A stretch of DNA of 36,122 bases from NCBI GenBank assembly GCA_041742255.1, contig JBGSIZ010000101.1, positions 1 through 36,122 of the forward strand, written 5' to 3'. Below the pieces are notes generated by a model. It saw nothing but the letters and a program-made list of their open reading frames with translations, did no database searches and was not told the origin of the DNA. This DNA is from JBGSIZ01 sp041742255. Lineage in GTDB: Bacteria > Pseudomonadota > Alphaproteobacteria > Rhodobacterales > Rhodobacteraceae. A program made the position numbers and the translations under genes. The first letter of the stretch is position 1. The number at the start of each line of letters is the position of its first letter. Below are positions 7,819 to 15,610 of this stretch, piece by piece.

Positions 7819-9135
7819 TTAACGATGTTCACGCTGGAGTTTTTTCTCCAGAAAGAGGGAATAGCGGCCCATGCTAAAGCAAAAGAGGAAGAAGATGAGG
7901 CCGATAAAGATGTAAAGCTCCCAGTAGATGCCGTTCCAATCGGTCGAGGACCGGATCGGATTTGTCAGCCCCAGAGGGTCAAACAGCCCGATGAACACCA
8001 CCAGCGTGGTGTCCTTGAACAGGCCGATGAACGTGTTCACGATGCCCGGGATCGAAATTTTGAGCGCCTGCGGCAGCACGATCAACTGCATGGATTTCCA
8101 GTAATCGAGGCCAAGCGCATCCGCCGCCTCATACTGGCCCTTTGGCAAGGCGGCGAGGCCCCCGCGCACGACTTCGGCGATATAGGCCGCCGAAAACAGG
8201 GTCACCATGATGATGACCCGCAACATCAGGTCAAAATTGGTTCCGGGCGGCAGGAAGTAGTTGAGCAACAATGACGCCGTGAACAGCCACACGATCAGGG
8301 GCACCCCCCGGATCACTTCGATAAACGCCGTGGACATCTTGTTGACGATCAACATGTCCGATTGCCGACCCAGCGCCAACAAGATGCCAAGTGGCAGTGA
8401 TAGCGCAATCGCCGCAATCCCGATGATGAGGGAAAGTGTGAAGCCGCCAAAATCCTTGGATTGGATAAACTCGATCCCGATCGGCAGGATGCCCTGCATC
8501 GTTGCGGCAAACGGCCCGGCCAAGAACGTCCAGAACACGATCGGCAGCAAAATGGATGCCACCAGCCCGACAATCGTCCCCGCGATGGGCGTGATGAACC
8601 GAAACGCCGCCCAACCGATGACAAACCCGAGCGCTACGCTCACAGTCGTCCACAAGGAGCCGCCCCACAGCAGAAAGAACATCGCAAATGGCATGATCGC
8701 TGTGCCAATCATGAACTTGCGCGGAATGCTGTTGAACAGGATCGGCAGAATACCGACCAGAAACAGACCCAGCGCCAGAACCGGCCGCCAGTATTCCGTT
8801 GACGGATAGAACCCGAACAACAGTTGTTTCCAACGGTCCGTGATCACCGCAAAACAGAATCCGTCATGAGACGACAACCCCCGGGACGCCAGGATCTCTC
8901 GGCACTCGGTCAGGGACGACGCCTGCCAGACAGAATTGGCGAACTGCGGGAACAACGCGCTGATGACGTAAAACACCAACACAATCGATCCGATGGTCAG
9001 GATACTGTTGAGAATGCTGGAAAACAAATTCTCGCGCATCCACTTGATCGCCCCGGTTTCGCGCAATGGCGGCGCGGTCTGGGGCAACATTTCCTTGCGG
9101 ACATAGCTGGCAGAGGAGGCGTGTGTTCCGGACAT
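7819..9135 (-). CDS. aapM: General L-amino acid ABC transporter permease AapM
   Basis: Inner-membrane permease, 438 aa, of the HisMQ family. An N-terminal helix (SSILNSILTIGSIVLVFYVI) is followed by further hydrophobic segments (ALGLFLVGILPILF, IMPFAMFFLLWGG, TIVGLVASILLPIVFW). The transport domain carries the EAA loop AALPKGQYEAADALG with ILVLPQAL-type ending (QLIVLPQAL), which docks on AapP. The length fits AapM, which has extra N-terminal helices compared with simple amino-acid permeases. It follows aapQ by one base. Confidence 0.93.
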   Translation of the reverse strand: MSGTHASSASYVRKEMLPQTAPPLRETGAIKWMRENLFSSILNSILTIGSIVLVFYVISALFPQFANSVWQASSLTECREILASRGLSSHDGFCFAVITDRWKQLLFGFYPSTEYWRPVLALGLFLVGILPILFNSIPRKFMIGTAIMPFAMFFLLWGGSLWTTVSVALGFVIGWAAFRFITPIAGTIVGLVASILLPIVFWTFLAGPFAATMQGILPIGIEFIQSKDFGGFTLSLIIGIAAIALSLPLGILLALGRQSDMLIVNKMSTAFIEVIRGVPLIVWLFTASLLLNYFLPPGTNFDLMLRVIIMVTLFSAAYIAEVVRGGLAALPKGQYEAADALGLDYWKSMQLIVLPQALKISIPGIVNTFIGLFKDTTLVVFIGLFDPLGLTNPIRSSTDWNGIYWELYIFIGLIFFLFCFSMGRYSLFLEKKLQREHR

Positions 9136-9136
9136 A

Positions 9137-10348
9137 TCAGCGCTCCTTCAGCTTCATGCTGTTGTTGTAGATGTTCATCACGAACGAAATGACGAGGCTG
9201 AGCGCCAGATAAAACAATCCAAGCAACAACATACATTCCAGCGCCCTACCCGTCTGGTTGAGCGTGATCCCCCCCAACGTGGCCCGGACATCCGGATAGC
9301 CAACCGCGATGGCCAGCGATGAATTCTTGGTCAGGTTCAGGAACTGCGAAATCAGCGGCGGGATGATGACCCGCATCGCCTGCGGCAGAATGACAAGGCT
9401 CATGGTCCGGCCGGGCTGCATGCCCAAGGCGAACGCGGCCTCGGTCTGGCCCTTGCTGACGGCCATGATGCCGGCGCGCACGATTTAGGCAATGAATGCG
9501 CCCGTATAGAGCGACAGTGCCAGCCAGAGGGCAACCAAGGGGTTGCTGATCTGGATGCCACCCTGAAAATTGAAGCCGCCCAAAACCGGATAGCTGAGCG
9601 ACACCGGCCGCCCCAGCACAAAGAACGCCAGAACCACAGGCACAATCAACACCAACAGCGCGGGCCAGACCATCGGCAGCAACCGCCCCGTATCAAACAG
9701 CAGCTTTTTCGCATAGCGGCGATAGGCAATCGCCCCGACAATGGACAGAAGGAACACCCCGACAAGGATCATCGAATTGTCGCCCCAAACGGGTTTGGGA
9801 ATGTAGATACCCCGATTTGTGATCGCGAGAGTGTCGAACAATTTGAGGGTCGCGGCACCGCCTTCGCGGAAATCGCGAGGCTGTGGCATGCTCTCGGTCA
9901 TGATCGCGTAGATCAGCAAAATCCACAAAAGCAGGGGAACGTTGCGGAACCCTTCAACATAAACGGCCATCAACCGGGCCACGACCCAGTTTTTCGAAAG
10001 GCGCAACACGCCGACAAAGACGCCGATGATGGTCGCCGTCACGCACCCCAGCGCCGCGACCAGCAGCGTGTTGACGATGCCGACCAAGGCCGCCCGGCCA
10101 TGCGACATGGAATTGTCATAAGGAATAAGGGTCTGGCCAATATCGTAGCCCGCCCGATTGCCCAGAAAGCTGAAATTCGGCTGTTGGCCAAGTTGCGACA
10201 GGTTCGCCAAGAGGTTTTGAACAAGCCACCACACCCCGATGACCACAAGGATCAGTGTGACCACCTGAATGGTCATGGATCGGTAGCGTGTGTCGTAAAT
10301 CAATTGGCTGAGCCGAAAGGTGTCTTTCGGCGCGTCAGTCACGGCCAT
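9137..10348 (-). pseudogene. aapQ: Amino acid permease AapQ interrupted by an in-frame ochre codon
   Basis: First permease of the aap importer. The frame from 10348 gives 287 residues ending LYTGAFIA, then a TAA at 9487-9485. The same frame continues IVRAGIMAVSKGQTEAAFALG... with the EAA loop and VILPQAM to the normal end at 9139. Without the stop the protein would be 403 aa, usual for AapQ. Family members have Glu at this spot (FIAEIVRAG), so one G-to-T change (GAA to TAA) explains it. There is no length change. The truncated form would lose the AapP-docking loop. It may be a recent null allele, a sequencing error or read-through. Confidence 0.85.
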
Positions 10349-10454
10349 CGAATATCTCCCCGGGTGTCCCTGCCGTGTTCTTGGTGCGTCAGCTTGTGCT
10401 GTCGTCTGTGCGGCTTTGGGTAATCTTGTGGTTTTGGTGTCGCAAGAAATGGGA

Positions 10455-10483
10455 TCGGGGCGCGGAAACCAACCGCGCCCCGA
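10455..10483 (-). promoter_or_regulatory. Strong hairpin between aapJ and aapQ
   Basis: A perfect 11-bp stem, TCGGGGCGCGG (10455-10465) with CCGCGCCCCGA (10473-10483), with a 7-nt loop, begins 12 bp after the aapJ stop. No U-run follows in the direction of transcription. By analogy with other binding-protein-dependent operons it probably protects the aapJ mRNA end or partly stops transcription, keeping binding protein above permease. This is inference. Confidence 0.7.
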
Positions 10484-10495
10484 CCCTTGATCTAT

Positions 10496-11515
10496 TTACC
10501 GGAAGGGCGGCGAATACAGCAGACCGCCTTCGGTCCACTGCGCATTCAGACCGCGCGCCAGACCGATCGGGGTGTTTTCACCGATGTTCTTTTCAAAGAT
10601 CTCGCCGTAGTTGCCGCTGGCCGAAATCGCGGCCACAGCCCAGGTTGCGTCAAGGCCGATCATGGTGCCCAGCTCGCCCTCGGTGCCGAGGATACGGTTG
10701 ATTTCCGGGTTGTTGGTCGGTGCCGCAGCAAGTTCTGCAACGTTGGCCGAGGTGATGCCGAATTCTTCGGCAGACACGAGCGCGTTGAGCGTCCACATTA
10801 CGATATCACCCCATTCGTTGTCGCCATGACGAACGAGCGGGCCGAGCGGTTCCTTGGAGATGATCTCGGGGAGCAGAACGTGGTCGCCCGGATTTTCAAA
10901 GGTGGCGCGGGTCGCGGCAAGGCCGGATGCGTCGGTGGTGTAGACGTCACAGGCGCCCGCCAGATACTGCTGCTGGGCTTCTGCGTTGGTCTGGATCGGC
11001 ACCGGCTGATAGCTGATGTTGTTCGCGCGGAAGTAGTCGGCGAGGTTCAGTTCGGTCGTGGTGCCGGTCTGGATGCACACGGTGGCGCCGTCCAGATCCT
11101 TGGCCGACGACACGCCAAGCGCGGTCGGAACCATGAAACCTTGACCGTCGTAGTAGTTCACGCCGACGAAATCGAACTTGAGGTCGGTATCGCGCGAGAA
11201 GGTCCAGGTGGTGTTCCGGGCCAGCATGTCGATCTCGCCGGAGGACAGCGCGGTAAAGCGTGTCTCGCCGGTGGTTGGCACGAATTCAACGGCGGTCGGG
11301 TCACCAAAAACAGCGGCGGCGACGGCGCGGCACACCGCAACGTCGAACCCTTCCCACACGCCATTGGCGTCGGGTGCTGCAAAGCCGGGCAGACCGGTGG
11401 TGACGCCGCAGTTCAGCTTGCCGCGGGCTTTGACGTCGTCAAGCGTTGCCGCCTGCGCCGCGCTGGCGGCCAGACCTGCAACGGTCATCGCGCCAAGAAT
11501 GATGGATTTTTTCAT
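10496..11515 (-). CDS. aapJ: General L-amino acid ABC transporter substrate-binding protein
   Basis: Periplasmic amino-acid-binding protein, 339 aa, of SBP family 3. The start at 11515 gives a textbook signal peptide, MKKSIILGAMTVAGLAASAAQA, cleaved before ATLDDVKARGKLNCGV, and is preceded by GGAAGAGG. Farther-upstream in-frame starts lack a signal. Domain features: GFDVAVCRAVAAAVFG, RFTALSSGEIDMLARNTTWTFSRD, and a long C-terminal half typical of AapJ. First gene of the aapJQMP operon; a hairpin after it separates it from aapQ. Confidence 0.95.
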   Translation of the reverse strand: MKKSIILGAMTVAGLAASAAQAATLDDVKARGKLNCGVTTGLPGFAAPDANGVWEGFDVAVCRAVAAAVFGDPTAVEFVPTTGETRFTALSSGEIDMLARNTTWTFSRDTDLKFDFVGVNYYDGQGFMVPTALGVSSAKDLDGATVCIQTGTTTELNLADYFRANNISYQPVPIQTNAEAQQQYLAGACDVYTTDASGLAATRATFENPGDHVLLPEIISKEPLGPLVRHGDNEWGDIVMWTLNALVSAEEFGITSANVAELAAAPTNNPEINRILGTEGELGTMIGLDATWAVAAISASGNYGEIFEKNIGENTPIGLARGLNAQWTEGGLLYSPPFR

Positions 11516-11535
11516 TTTTACCTCTTCCTGAGTTT

Positions 11536-11560
11536 CCGCCCGTTCGGGGCGGGCTTTTTT
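11536..11560 (+). terminator. Plus-strand terminator-like hairpin in the aapJ leader
   Basis: On + the sequence GCCCG (11538-11542), loop, CGGGC (11550-11554), then TTTTTT has terminator shape. In the aapJ mRNA (minus) the same bases form a hairpin preceded by AAAAAA, ending 20 nt before the start codon. No plus-strand gene ends here. It may stop antisense transcripts, or the hairpin may act in the leader. A similar arrangement precedes rpsM (21044-21069). Confidence 0.5.
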
Positions 11561-11704
11561 CCGCCACAAGGGACGGCAGTTCTCTCTGACCGGGCGATGC
11601 CCCATCAACGGACCAAGAGTGGGCGGATTCACCTACAAAGGTCAAGTGGCCGACACCGGGAAAAGCAGATCAAAATCGGGCCAATTTCCCAATTAAAAGC
11701 GGTT

Positions 11705-12430
11705 TCAGAGGCTTTTTTCCTGTCCGGCGATCAACCAGTATGCCGTCTCTGCATCTGCAAACGCTTGGCCGCGCCGTTGACTGACCGCAGATGCGTCGTC
11801 GTCGTGTCCCCAATGCTCAATCTGCCAATCCTCGTCGATCCGGCACATTTCCCAAGCGGTTTGCCCATTCAGACGCCGTTTGACGATTGCGAGCGCCAGA
11901 ACGAGCGACCCGGAGATGCAGACCAGATCGTGAAACGCGGCGAGCGCGAACGAATCGAGTGTGTGAACCTCTGACCGCAGCGCAGCCAGCGCTACCGCAT
12001 CTTGCGCCACATGCATGACCCCTTGGGTGGCCCGCAATCGCGCGCCCAACGTCTGCGCTGTCCAGTCCAGAACGGGGTCCCATGCCGCAGCCTGACGCGC
12101 CACCAATTCCGCGGGGCTATGGGCGCGGTAGCACAACAAGTCAGACCCCCCATATTCGGCGAGCATATCGGCCACTGCTGCCTTTTGCGGGGTCACCTTG
12201 TCGATGGCAGAATTGGCGCATCGCGTCATCGGCATCGTTTCGGGCTTGATCAAATCCGTTTGCGCATCCCATTCCGCCGCGATCGAAGCCGCAAAGGCAT
12301 GGGTGGGCACAACCAACGGCGCCTTGGACGGCGTGCGCAGCGGGCGGGCATCCAGATGAACCGTGAACCCGTCCGGAACGGTCACTACCTTGGCTGCTGA
12401 CCAGAACCGTTTTGCTTTCCAGTCGCTCAT
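11705..12430 (-). CDS. ATP12 family F1-ATPase assembly chaperone
   Basis: A 241-aa protein of the ATP12 family, known in mitochondria and alphaproteobacteria as a chaperone for assembly of the F1 alpha subunit. Seen: an N-terminal KRFWSAAKV..GFTVHLDARPLRTPSKAPL block, LVVPTHAFAASIAAEWDAQ, PETMPMTRCANSAID, the DLLCYRA motif, and a C-terminal helix SLVLALAIVKRRLNGQTAWEMCRIDEDWQIEHWG. All are characteristic. The start overlaps the HAD gene stop (ATGA), so it is the last gene of crcB-rluC-HAD-ATP12. Confidence 0.93.
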   Translation of the reverse strand: MSDWKAKRFWSAAKVVTVPDGFTVHLDARPLRTPSKAPLVVPTHAFAASIAAEWDAQTDLIKPETMPMTRCANSAIDKVTPQKAAVADMLAEYGGSDLLCYRAHSPAELVARQAAAWDPVLDWTAQTLGARLRATQGVMHVAQDAVALAALRSEVHTLDSFALAAFHDLVCISGSLVLALAIVKRRLNGQTAWEMCRIDEDWQIEHWGHDDDASAVSQRRGQAFADAETAYWLIAGQEKSL

Positions 12431-13104
12431 GCCTCAACCCCCAAGAGATCGTCAATGTCTGCGCGCAATCCGGCAAAATCCTGTGCCACGCGGGTAGCAT
12501 TCAGTTGCTCCGCCGGATGATAACCCCACCCCACCGCAATCGACCGAACCCCCGCAGCCCGCGCCATTTCAATGTCATAGCTGGTATCGCCCACCATCAC
12601 AGCACGGGTTGGCGCGATCCCGGTTTCCGCCAGAATCGTGTAGATCATGGATGGATGAGGCTTTGACGGATGGGTGTCGGCGGTCTGGACAGTGTGGAAA
12701 TACCCCTCCAGCCCATGCGCCGCGATCAGGCGCGCCAGACCCCGCCGCGATTTTCCGGTCGCGACGGCAAGAATGGTGAACGGATCGGCCTTCAGAACAT
12801 CCAACAAGTCCCGCGCACCCGGAAAAAATGGGTCGGCCGACTGGTCCGTCGTGCTGGTTTGCGCGTCGTGATAGGCGTGTTTATAGCCCTCGATCAGGTC
12901 CAGACGCTGTTGGTCAGTGGCATCCGGCGACAAATGGTCAAAGGTTTCGCGCAACGACAGGCCGACCGCGCCACGGATGGCCGAACGGGCGGGCATCGCG
13001 AGCCCGCTCGAGGCATAAGTCTTTGACATTGCGCCAACAATGCTGGCTTCGCTATCGACGAGCGTGCCATCGACGTCAAAAATAACCAGCCGCATGTCAG
13101 CCAT
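12427..13104 (-). CDS. HAD-superfamily hydrolase (phosphoglycolate phosphatase-like)
   Basis: A 225-aa HAD phosphatase. Motif I is FDVDGTLVDS (nucleophile Asp10, acid Asp12), motif II is in VATGKSRRG, motif III Lys is in HPSKPHPSM, and motif IV is VGDTSYDIEMA. A helical C1 cap lies between I and II. This resembles Gph-type phosphatases, but substrate cannot be told. I start at the ATG at 13104 (MADMRLVIFD), which overlaps the rluC stop by 8 bp; an ATG at 13095 is the alternative. It also overlaps ATP12. Confidence 0.88.
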   Translation of the reverse strand: MADMRLVIFDVDGTLVDSEASIVGAMSKTYASSGLAMPARSAIRGAVGLSLRETFDHLSPDATDQQRLDLIEGYKHAYHDAQTSTTDQSADPFFPGARDLLDVLKADPFTILAVATGKSRRGLARLIAAHGLEGYFHTVQTADTHPSKPHPSMIYTILAETGIAPTRAVMVGDTSYDIEMARAAGVRSIAVGWGYHPAEQLNATRVAQDFAGLRADIDDLLGVEA

Positions 13105-14149
13105 CAGGCATGTTGAACGGGTCCAGCGGCGCATGCCGGATGTCCCAACCGACATAGTCCCATGTCCGCTGCATGTGGTCCGGCAAGGGGGCGGTGAGGG
13201 TCAGCATGGCCTTGGTGATCGGGTGTTCGATGATCAGGGTCCGGGCGTGCAAATGGAGTTTGCGGCTGATGTCGCCGCCCATGCCCGCACCCCAACCATC
13301 GCCCTGATTTTCAGACTCTGAACCGCCATATTTCCCATCCCCGATAATGGGATGCCCGATTTCGGCCATGTGCGCGCGCAATTGGTGCGTGCGGCCCGTG
13401 ATCGGGACCAGCGCCATCCATGCCATCCGGGTTCCCAGCGACGTGAGGACCGCGTAATCGGTCTGTGCCCGCTTGGCACCTTCGGTTTTCTGGACCTCTG
13501 CGGGGTGGATACAGCGCATCTTTTCGGCGTCGCCGCCATGCCCCCGGCCCGGCGCCTTGAGCAGGCCGTATTTGATCGACCCCGCCCGTGGATAGGGCGA
13601 CCCGGCCACGGCGGCCCAGTAAATCTTCCTGACATTTCTGTGCCTTAGCGCCTCGGAGAGACCCCGCGCGACACGGTCGGTGCGGGCCAGCAGCAAAAGG
13701 CCCGACGTGTCCTTGTCCAAACGGTGCACCAGTTTCGGTTTATCCTTGTAGCCAAAGCGGAGCGCCTCGGCCAAACCATCGACGTGGCGGTCGCCTTGGC
13801 CAGAGCCGCCCTGGCTGGGGAGGCCGGGGGGTTTGTTGAGGACGATCATGTGTTCGTCCTTCCACAGGACGGCGTTCTGGATCATCTCGGCATCGGATCG
13901 GGTGATCTTGCGCTCGCCCAATGGCGCGGGTTGATCGGCGTCGGCGCCCATCGGCGGAATTCGCACTTTTTGCCCTGAAATCAGACGTGTAGCCGACTTT
14001 ACCCGGCCCCCGTCCACTCGCAATTCACCCTTGCGGCACATCTTTTCGATGGTCCCTTGGGTGAGGTGGGGGAAGTGTTTGCGAAGCCAGCGGTCGAGGC
14101 GTTGGTCGCTGTCGTCTTCGGTGATGGTGAGGGTTTGAACGCCGGTCAT
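13097..14149 (-). CDS. rluC: 23S rRNA pseudouridine synthase, RluC/RluD type
   Basis: Converts uridines of 23S rRNA to pseudouridine. The 350-aa protein has an N-terminal S4 domain (RLDRWLRKHFPHLTQGTIEKM, about 17-65) and the RsuA/RluA catalytic domain with HRLDKDTSGLLLLA, catalytic Asp145. VPITGRTHQLRAHMAEIGHPIIGD follows. The RluC subtype (sites 955/2504/2580) is the best guess from length and context; RluD cannot be fully excluded. It overlaps crcB (ATGA) and the HAD gene (8 bp). Confidence 0.88.
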   Translation of the reverse strand: MTGVQTLTITEDDSDQRLDRWLRKHFPHLTQGTIEKMCRKGELRVDGGRVKSATRLISGQKVRIPPMGADADQPAPLGERKITRSDAEMIQNAVLWKDEHMIVLNKPPGLPSQGGSGQGDRHVDGLAEALRFGYKDKPKLVHRLDKDTSGLLLLARTDRVARGLSEALRHRNVRKIYWAAVAGSPYPRAGSIKYGLLKAPGRGHGGDAEKMRCIHPAEVQKTEGAKRAQTDYAVLTSLGTRMAWMALVPITGRTHQLRAHMAEIGHPIIGDGKYGGSESENQGDGWGAGMGGDISRKLHLHARTLIIEHPITKAMLTLTAPLPDHMQRTWDYVGWDIRHAPLDPFNMPDG

Positions 14150-14508
14150 GCGGCTGCTCCTTTGGCAAGAGTATAGCCAGCGGCGCAGGCCAGCACGGAA
14201 AGTCCGACCGAGGCCAGAACATAGGCAAGCGCCGCCCCGGTTCGCCCCTGTTCCAGCAGTCGGATGGTGTCGAGTGAAAAGGCGGAGAACGTCGTGAACC
14301 CGCCCAGAACGCCTGTGATCAGGAACGGTGCGGCGGCAGAATTTCCCTTGTTCCCAAGGAGATAGACGGCCAGAACGCCAATGGCGAGCGACCCCGCCAC
14401 ATTGACCGAGAGGGTGCCATAGGGAAACCCAACGGCAAGGCCGGTGAGGTAGCGCAGAGACGCACCAAGGGCGCCGCCAAGCGCCACAGAGAGGAGGGAA
14501 AACATCAT
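14146..14508 (-). CDS. crcB: Fluoride efflux channel CrcB/Fluc
   Basis: A small (120 aa) four-helix membrane protein that as a dimer forms a fluoride channel. Seen: LGGALGASLRYLTG near the N-terminus, GTLSVNVAGSLAIGVLA, and the hallmark GGFTTFSAFSLDT with its phenylalanine and polar-track residues. Start at 14508 (MMFSLLSVALGG); upstream in-frame codons encode no membrane segment. It overlaps rluC by 4 bp. I saw no fluoride riboswitch in its leader, which instead holds ATACCG repeats. Confidence 0.93.
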   Translation of the reverse strand: MMFSLLSVALGGALGASLRYLTGLAVGFPYGTLSVNVAGSLAIGVLAVYLLGNKGNSAAAPFLITGVLGGFTTFSAFSLDTIRLLEQGRTGAALAYVLASVGLSVLACAAGYTLAKGAAA

Positions 14509-14575
14509 GTCCGAGCCATGACGGTTTGGGCCGACAGAGTCAATTCTTGGCCCAAAAGGAGCCGGGATATCGCGT

Positions 14576-14603
14576 CGGTATTGCGTCGGTATCCGGGCGG
14601 TAT
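14576..14603 (-). repeat. Three phased ATACCG units upstream of crcB
   Basis: CGGTAT occurs at 14576, 14587 and 14598 on +, exactly 11 bp apart. It reads on the minus strand as three 11-bp units, ATACCGCCCGG, ATACCGACGCA, ATACCGACGCG. The third + copy lies in a hairpin (14593-14623). The run shares AAAAACGATACCG-N4-GATACCGACGC with the ttcA leader. Spacing equals about one DNA turn, as for a protein-binding site. Function unknown. Confidence 0.6.
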
Positions 14604-14623
14604 CGTTTTTGCGATCCGCCCGG
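14593..14623. terminator. Hairpin after ohr
   Basis: CCGGGCGG (14593-14600) pairs with CCGCCCGG (14616-14623). ATCG/CGAT extends the stem with one bulged base, and the loop is about 6 nt. It lies 10 bp past the ohr stop. The T-run (TTTT, 14624-14627) follows on the plus strand, so as an ohr terminator it is imperfect. It may still block read-through into crcB. Confidence 0.5.
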
Positions 14624-14633
14624 TTTTCTGCGG

Positions 14634-15062
14634 TCAAACGATGGTGGTTTCCACGCTGATATTGCCTGCGGTCGCGTTGGAATAGGGGCAGATGAAATGG
14701 CCGCGTTCCACGATCTTGGCGGCCACGTCCGGGGCCACGCCGGGCAGGTTGACCGACAGTTTGACCGCAAGGCCAAAACCGCCATCGCTGCGCGGGCCGA
14801 TGCCAACATGCGCGTCCACGGTGGCGTCATCGGGCACGGTGCCCAGTTTTTCGCTGGTCGCGGCAAACCGCATCGCACCAAGGAAACAGGCAGCATAGCC
14901 GAGCGCGAACAATTCTTCGGGGTTGTGGCCAGCACCGGAGCCGCCCAATTCCTTTGGGCTGGTCATGGTGACGGTCAACATGCCCGACGTGAGTTTGGCA
15001 AGACCGTTGCGCCCGCCCCCCGTGGCCTGCGCCTGTGTCCAGTATTTGGGATCGGTTGTCAT
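14634..15062 (-). CDS. ohr: Organic hydroperoxide resistance protein (Ohr/OsmC family)
   Basis: Thiol peroxidase of the Ohr branch, 142 aa, which reduces organic and fatty-acid hydroperoxides in the cytosol using lipoyl or thiol donors. The catalytic set is complete: Arg18 (GGGRNG), Glu50 (HNPEELFALGYAACF), peroxidatic Cys59 and resolving Cys125 (HFICPYS). Divergent from ohrR with a 100-bp shared control region; the arrangement identifies it as Ohr rather than OsmC. Confidence 0.95.
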   Translation of the reverse strand: MTTDPKYWTQAQATGGGRNGLAKLTSGMLTVTMTSPKELGGSGAGHNPEELFALGYAACFLGAMRFAATSEKLGTVPDDATVDAHVGIGPRSDGGFGLAVKLSVNLPGVAPDVAAKIVERGHFICPYSNATAGNISVETTIV

Positions 15063-15077
15063 GGCGTTTCCTTTGTT

Positions 15078-15123
15078 TACGATTTATTTGCATACGATAG
15101 GTTATTGCAGCGGGCAGAGTCAA
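15078..15123 (-). promoter_or_regulatory. Candidate ohr promoter and OhrR site
   Basis: On the minus strand TTGACT (15123-15118), 18-bp spacer, TATCGT (15099-15094). TACGAT (+ strand) occurs at 15078-15083 and again at 15093-15098, the second copy covering the -10 element. TATTTGCATA between them is a short dyad. OhrR would be expected to bind such AT-rich sequence over the -10 region; the exact site is inference. Confidence 0.45.
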
Positions 15124-15127
15124 CCGC

Positions 15128-15156
15128 TTGCCAATAGATCGCACACCATCTATTTT
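15128..15156 (+). promoter_or_regulatory. Candidate ohrR promoter predicting a leaderless mRNA
   Basis: TTGCCA (15128-15133), 17-bp spacer, TATTTT (15151-15156). Only six bases separate the -10 box from the ohrR ATG at 15163, so transcription should begin at or next to the start codon. No ribosome-binding site is present. Confidence 0.5.
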
Positions 15157-15162
15157 GACCTG

Positions 15163-15603
15163 ATGACACTCGCCCCTTCGGAAATGATCTGTTTCGCGCT
15201 GTATTCGGCGGGCCATGCCATGCAGCAGGCGTATCGCCCGCATCTGGATGCGCTGGGTCTGACGTATCCACAGTATGTCGTTCTGAGCGCCCTTTGGACT
15301 GCCCCCGCCCCGCCCACGGTGGGGGGCATTTCAGCGCAGGTGCATCTGGACTCCAGCACGTTGACCCCGTTGTTAAAGCGGTTGGAGGCGATGGGGTTGG
15401 TCACCCGCACTCGCGACAGCCACGACGAACGGCAGGTGCGCGTGGGATTGACCGCGACAGGCCGCGAGATGGAAGCGAGCGCCGCCCATATCCCTGCCTG
15501 TTTCACCGCAAAAACCGGCCTGACGATGGATCAAATTGTGCAGATGCGCACCGATCTGGCCCGGTTGGCCGATCAGTTGCGCGCGCCGGATGCGGTGACC
15601 TGA
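15163..15603 (+). CDS. ohrR: MarR-family organic peroxide sensor OhrR
   Basis: Repressor of ohr, inactivated when its N-terminal cysteine is oxidised by organic peroxides. The 146-aa MarR-type protein has the reactive Cys10 in MICFALYSAGHAMQQAYRPHL, the usual OhrR position, then LTYPQYVVLSALW. The winged helix is STLTPLLKRLEAMGLVTRTRDSHDERQVRVGLTATG. Start at 15163; longer readings run back through the ohr gene. Divergent from ohr, convergent with rarA (7-bp gap between the stops). Confidence 0.93.
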   Translation: MTLAPSEMICFALYSAGHAMQQAYRPHLDALGLTYPQYVVLSALWTAPAPPTVGGISAQVHLDSSTLTPLLKRLEAMGLVTRTRDSHDERQVRVGLTATGREMEASAAHIPACFTAKTGLTMDQIVQMRTDLARLADQLRAPDAVT

Positions 15604-15610
15604 ACCCAGA

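Noticed and set aside
11640..11700. sigma-54 promoter for aapJ
   Set aside because: A GG near -24 is not followed by GC at the right distance. A TTGACC box at 11640-11645 lacks a convincing -10 as well.
10487..11974. Long plus-strand open frame (495 codons) over aapJ
   Set aside because: It is antisense to the clearly coding aapJ, has no family character, and arises from the high GC content and codon bias of the true gene.
14509..14633. Possible fluoride riboswitch upstream of crcB
   Set aside because: I could not find the conserved crcB-motif pseudoknot elements; the leader is mostly ATACCG repeats and a hairpin.
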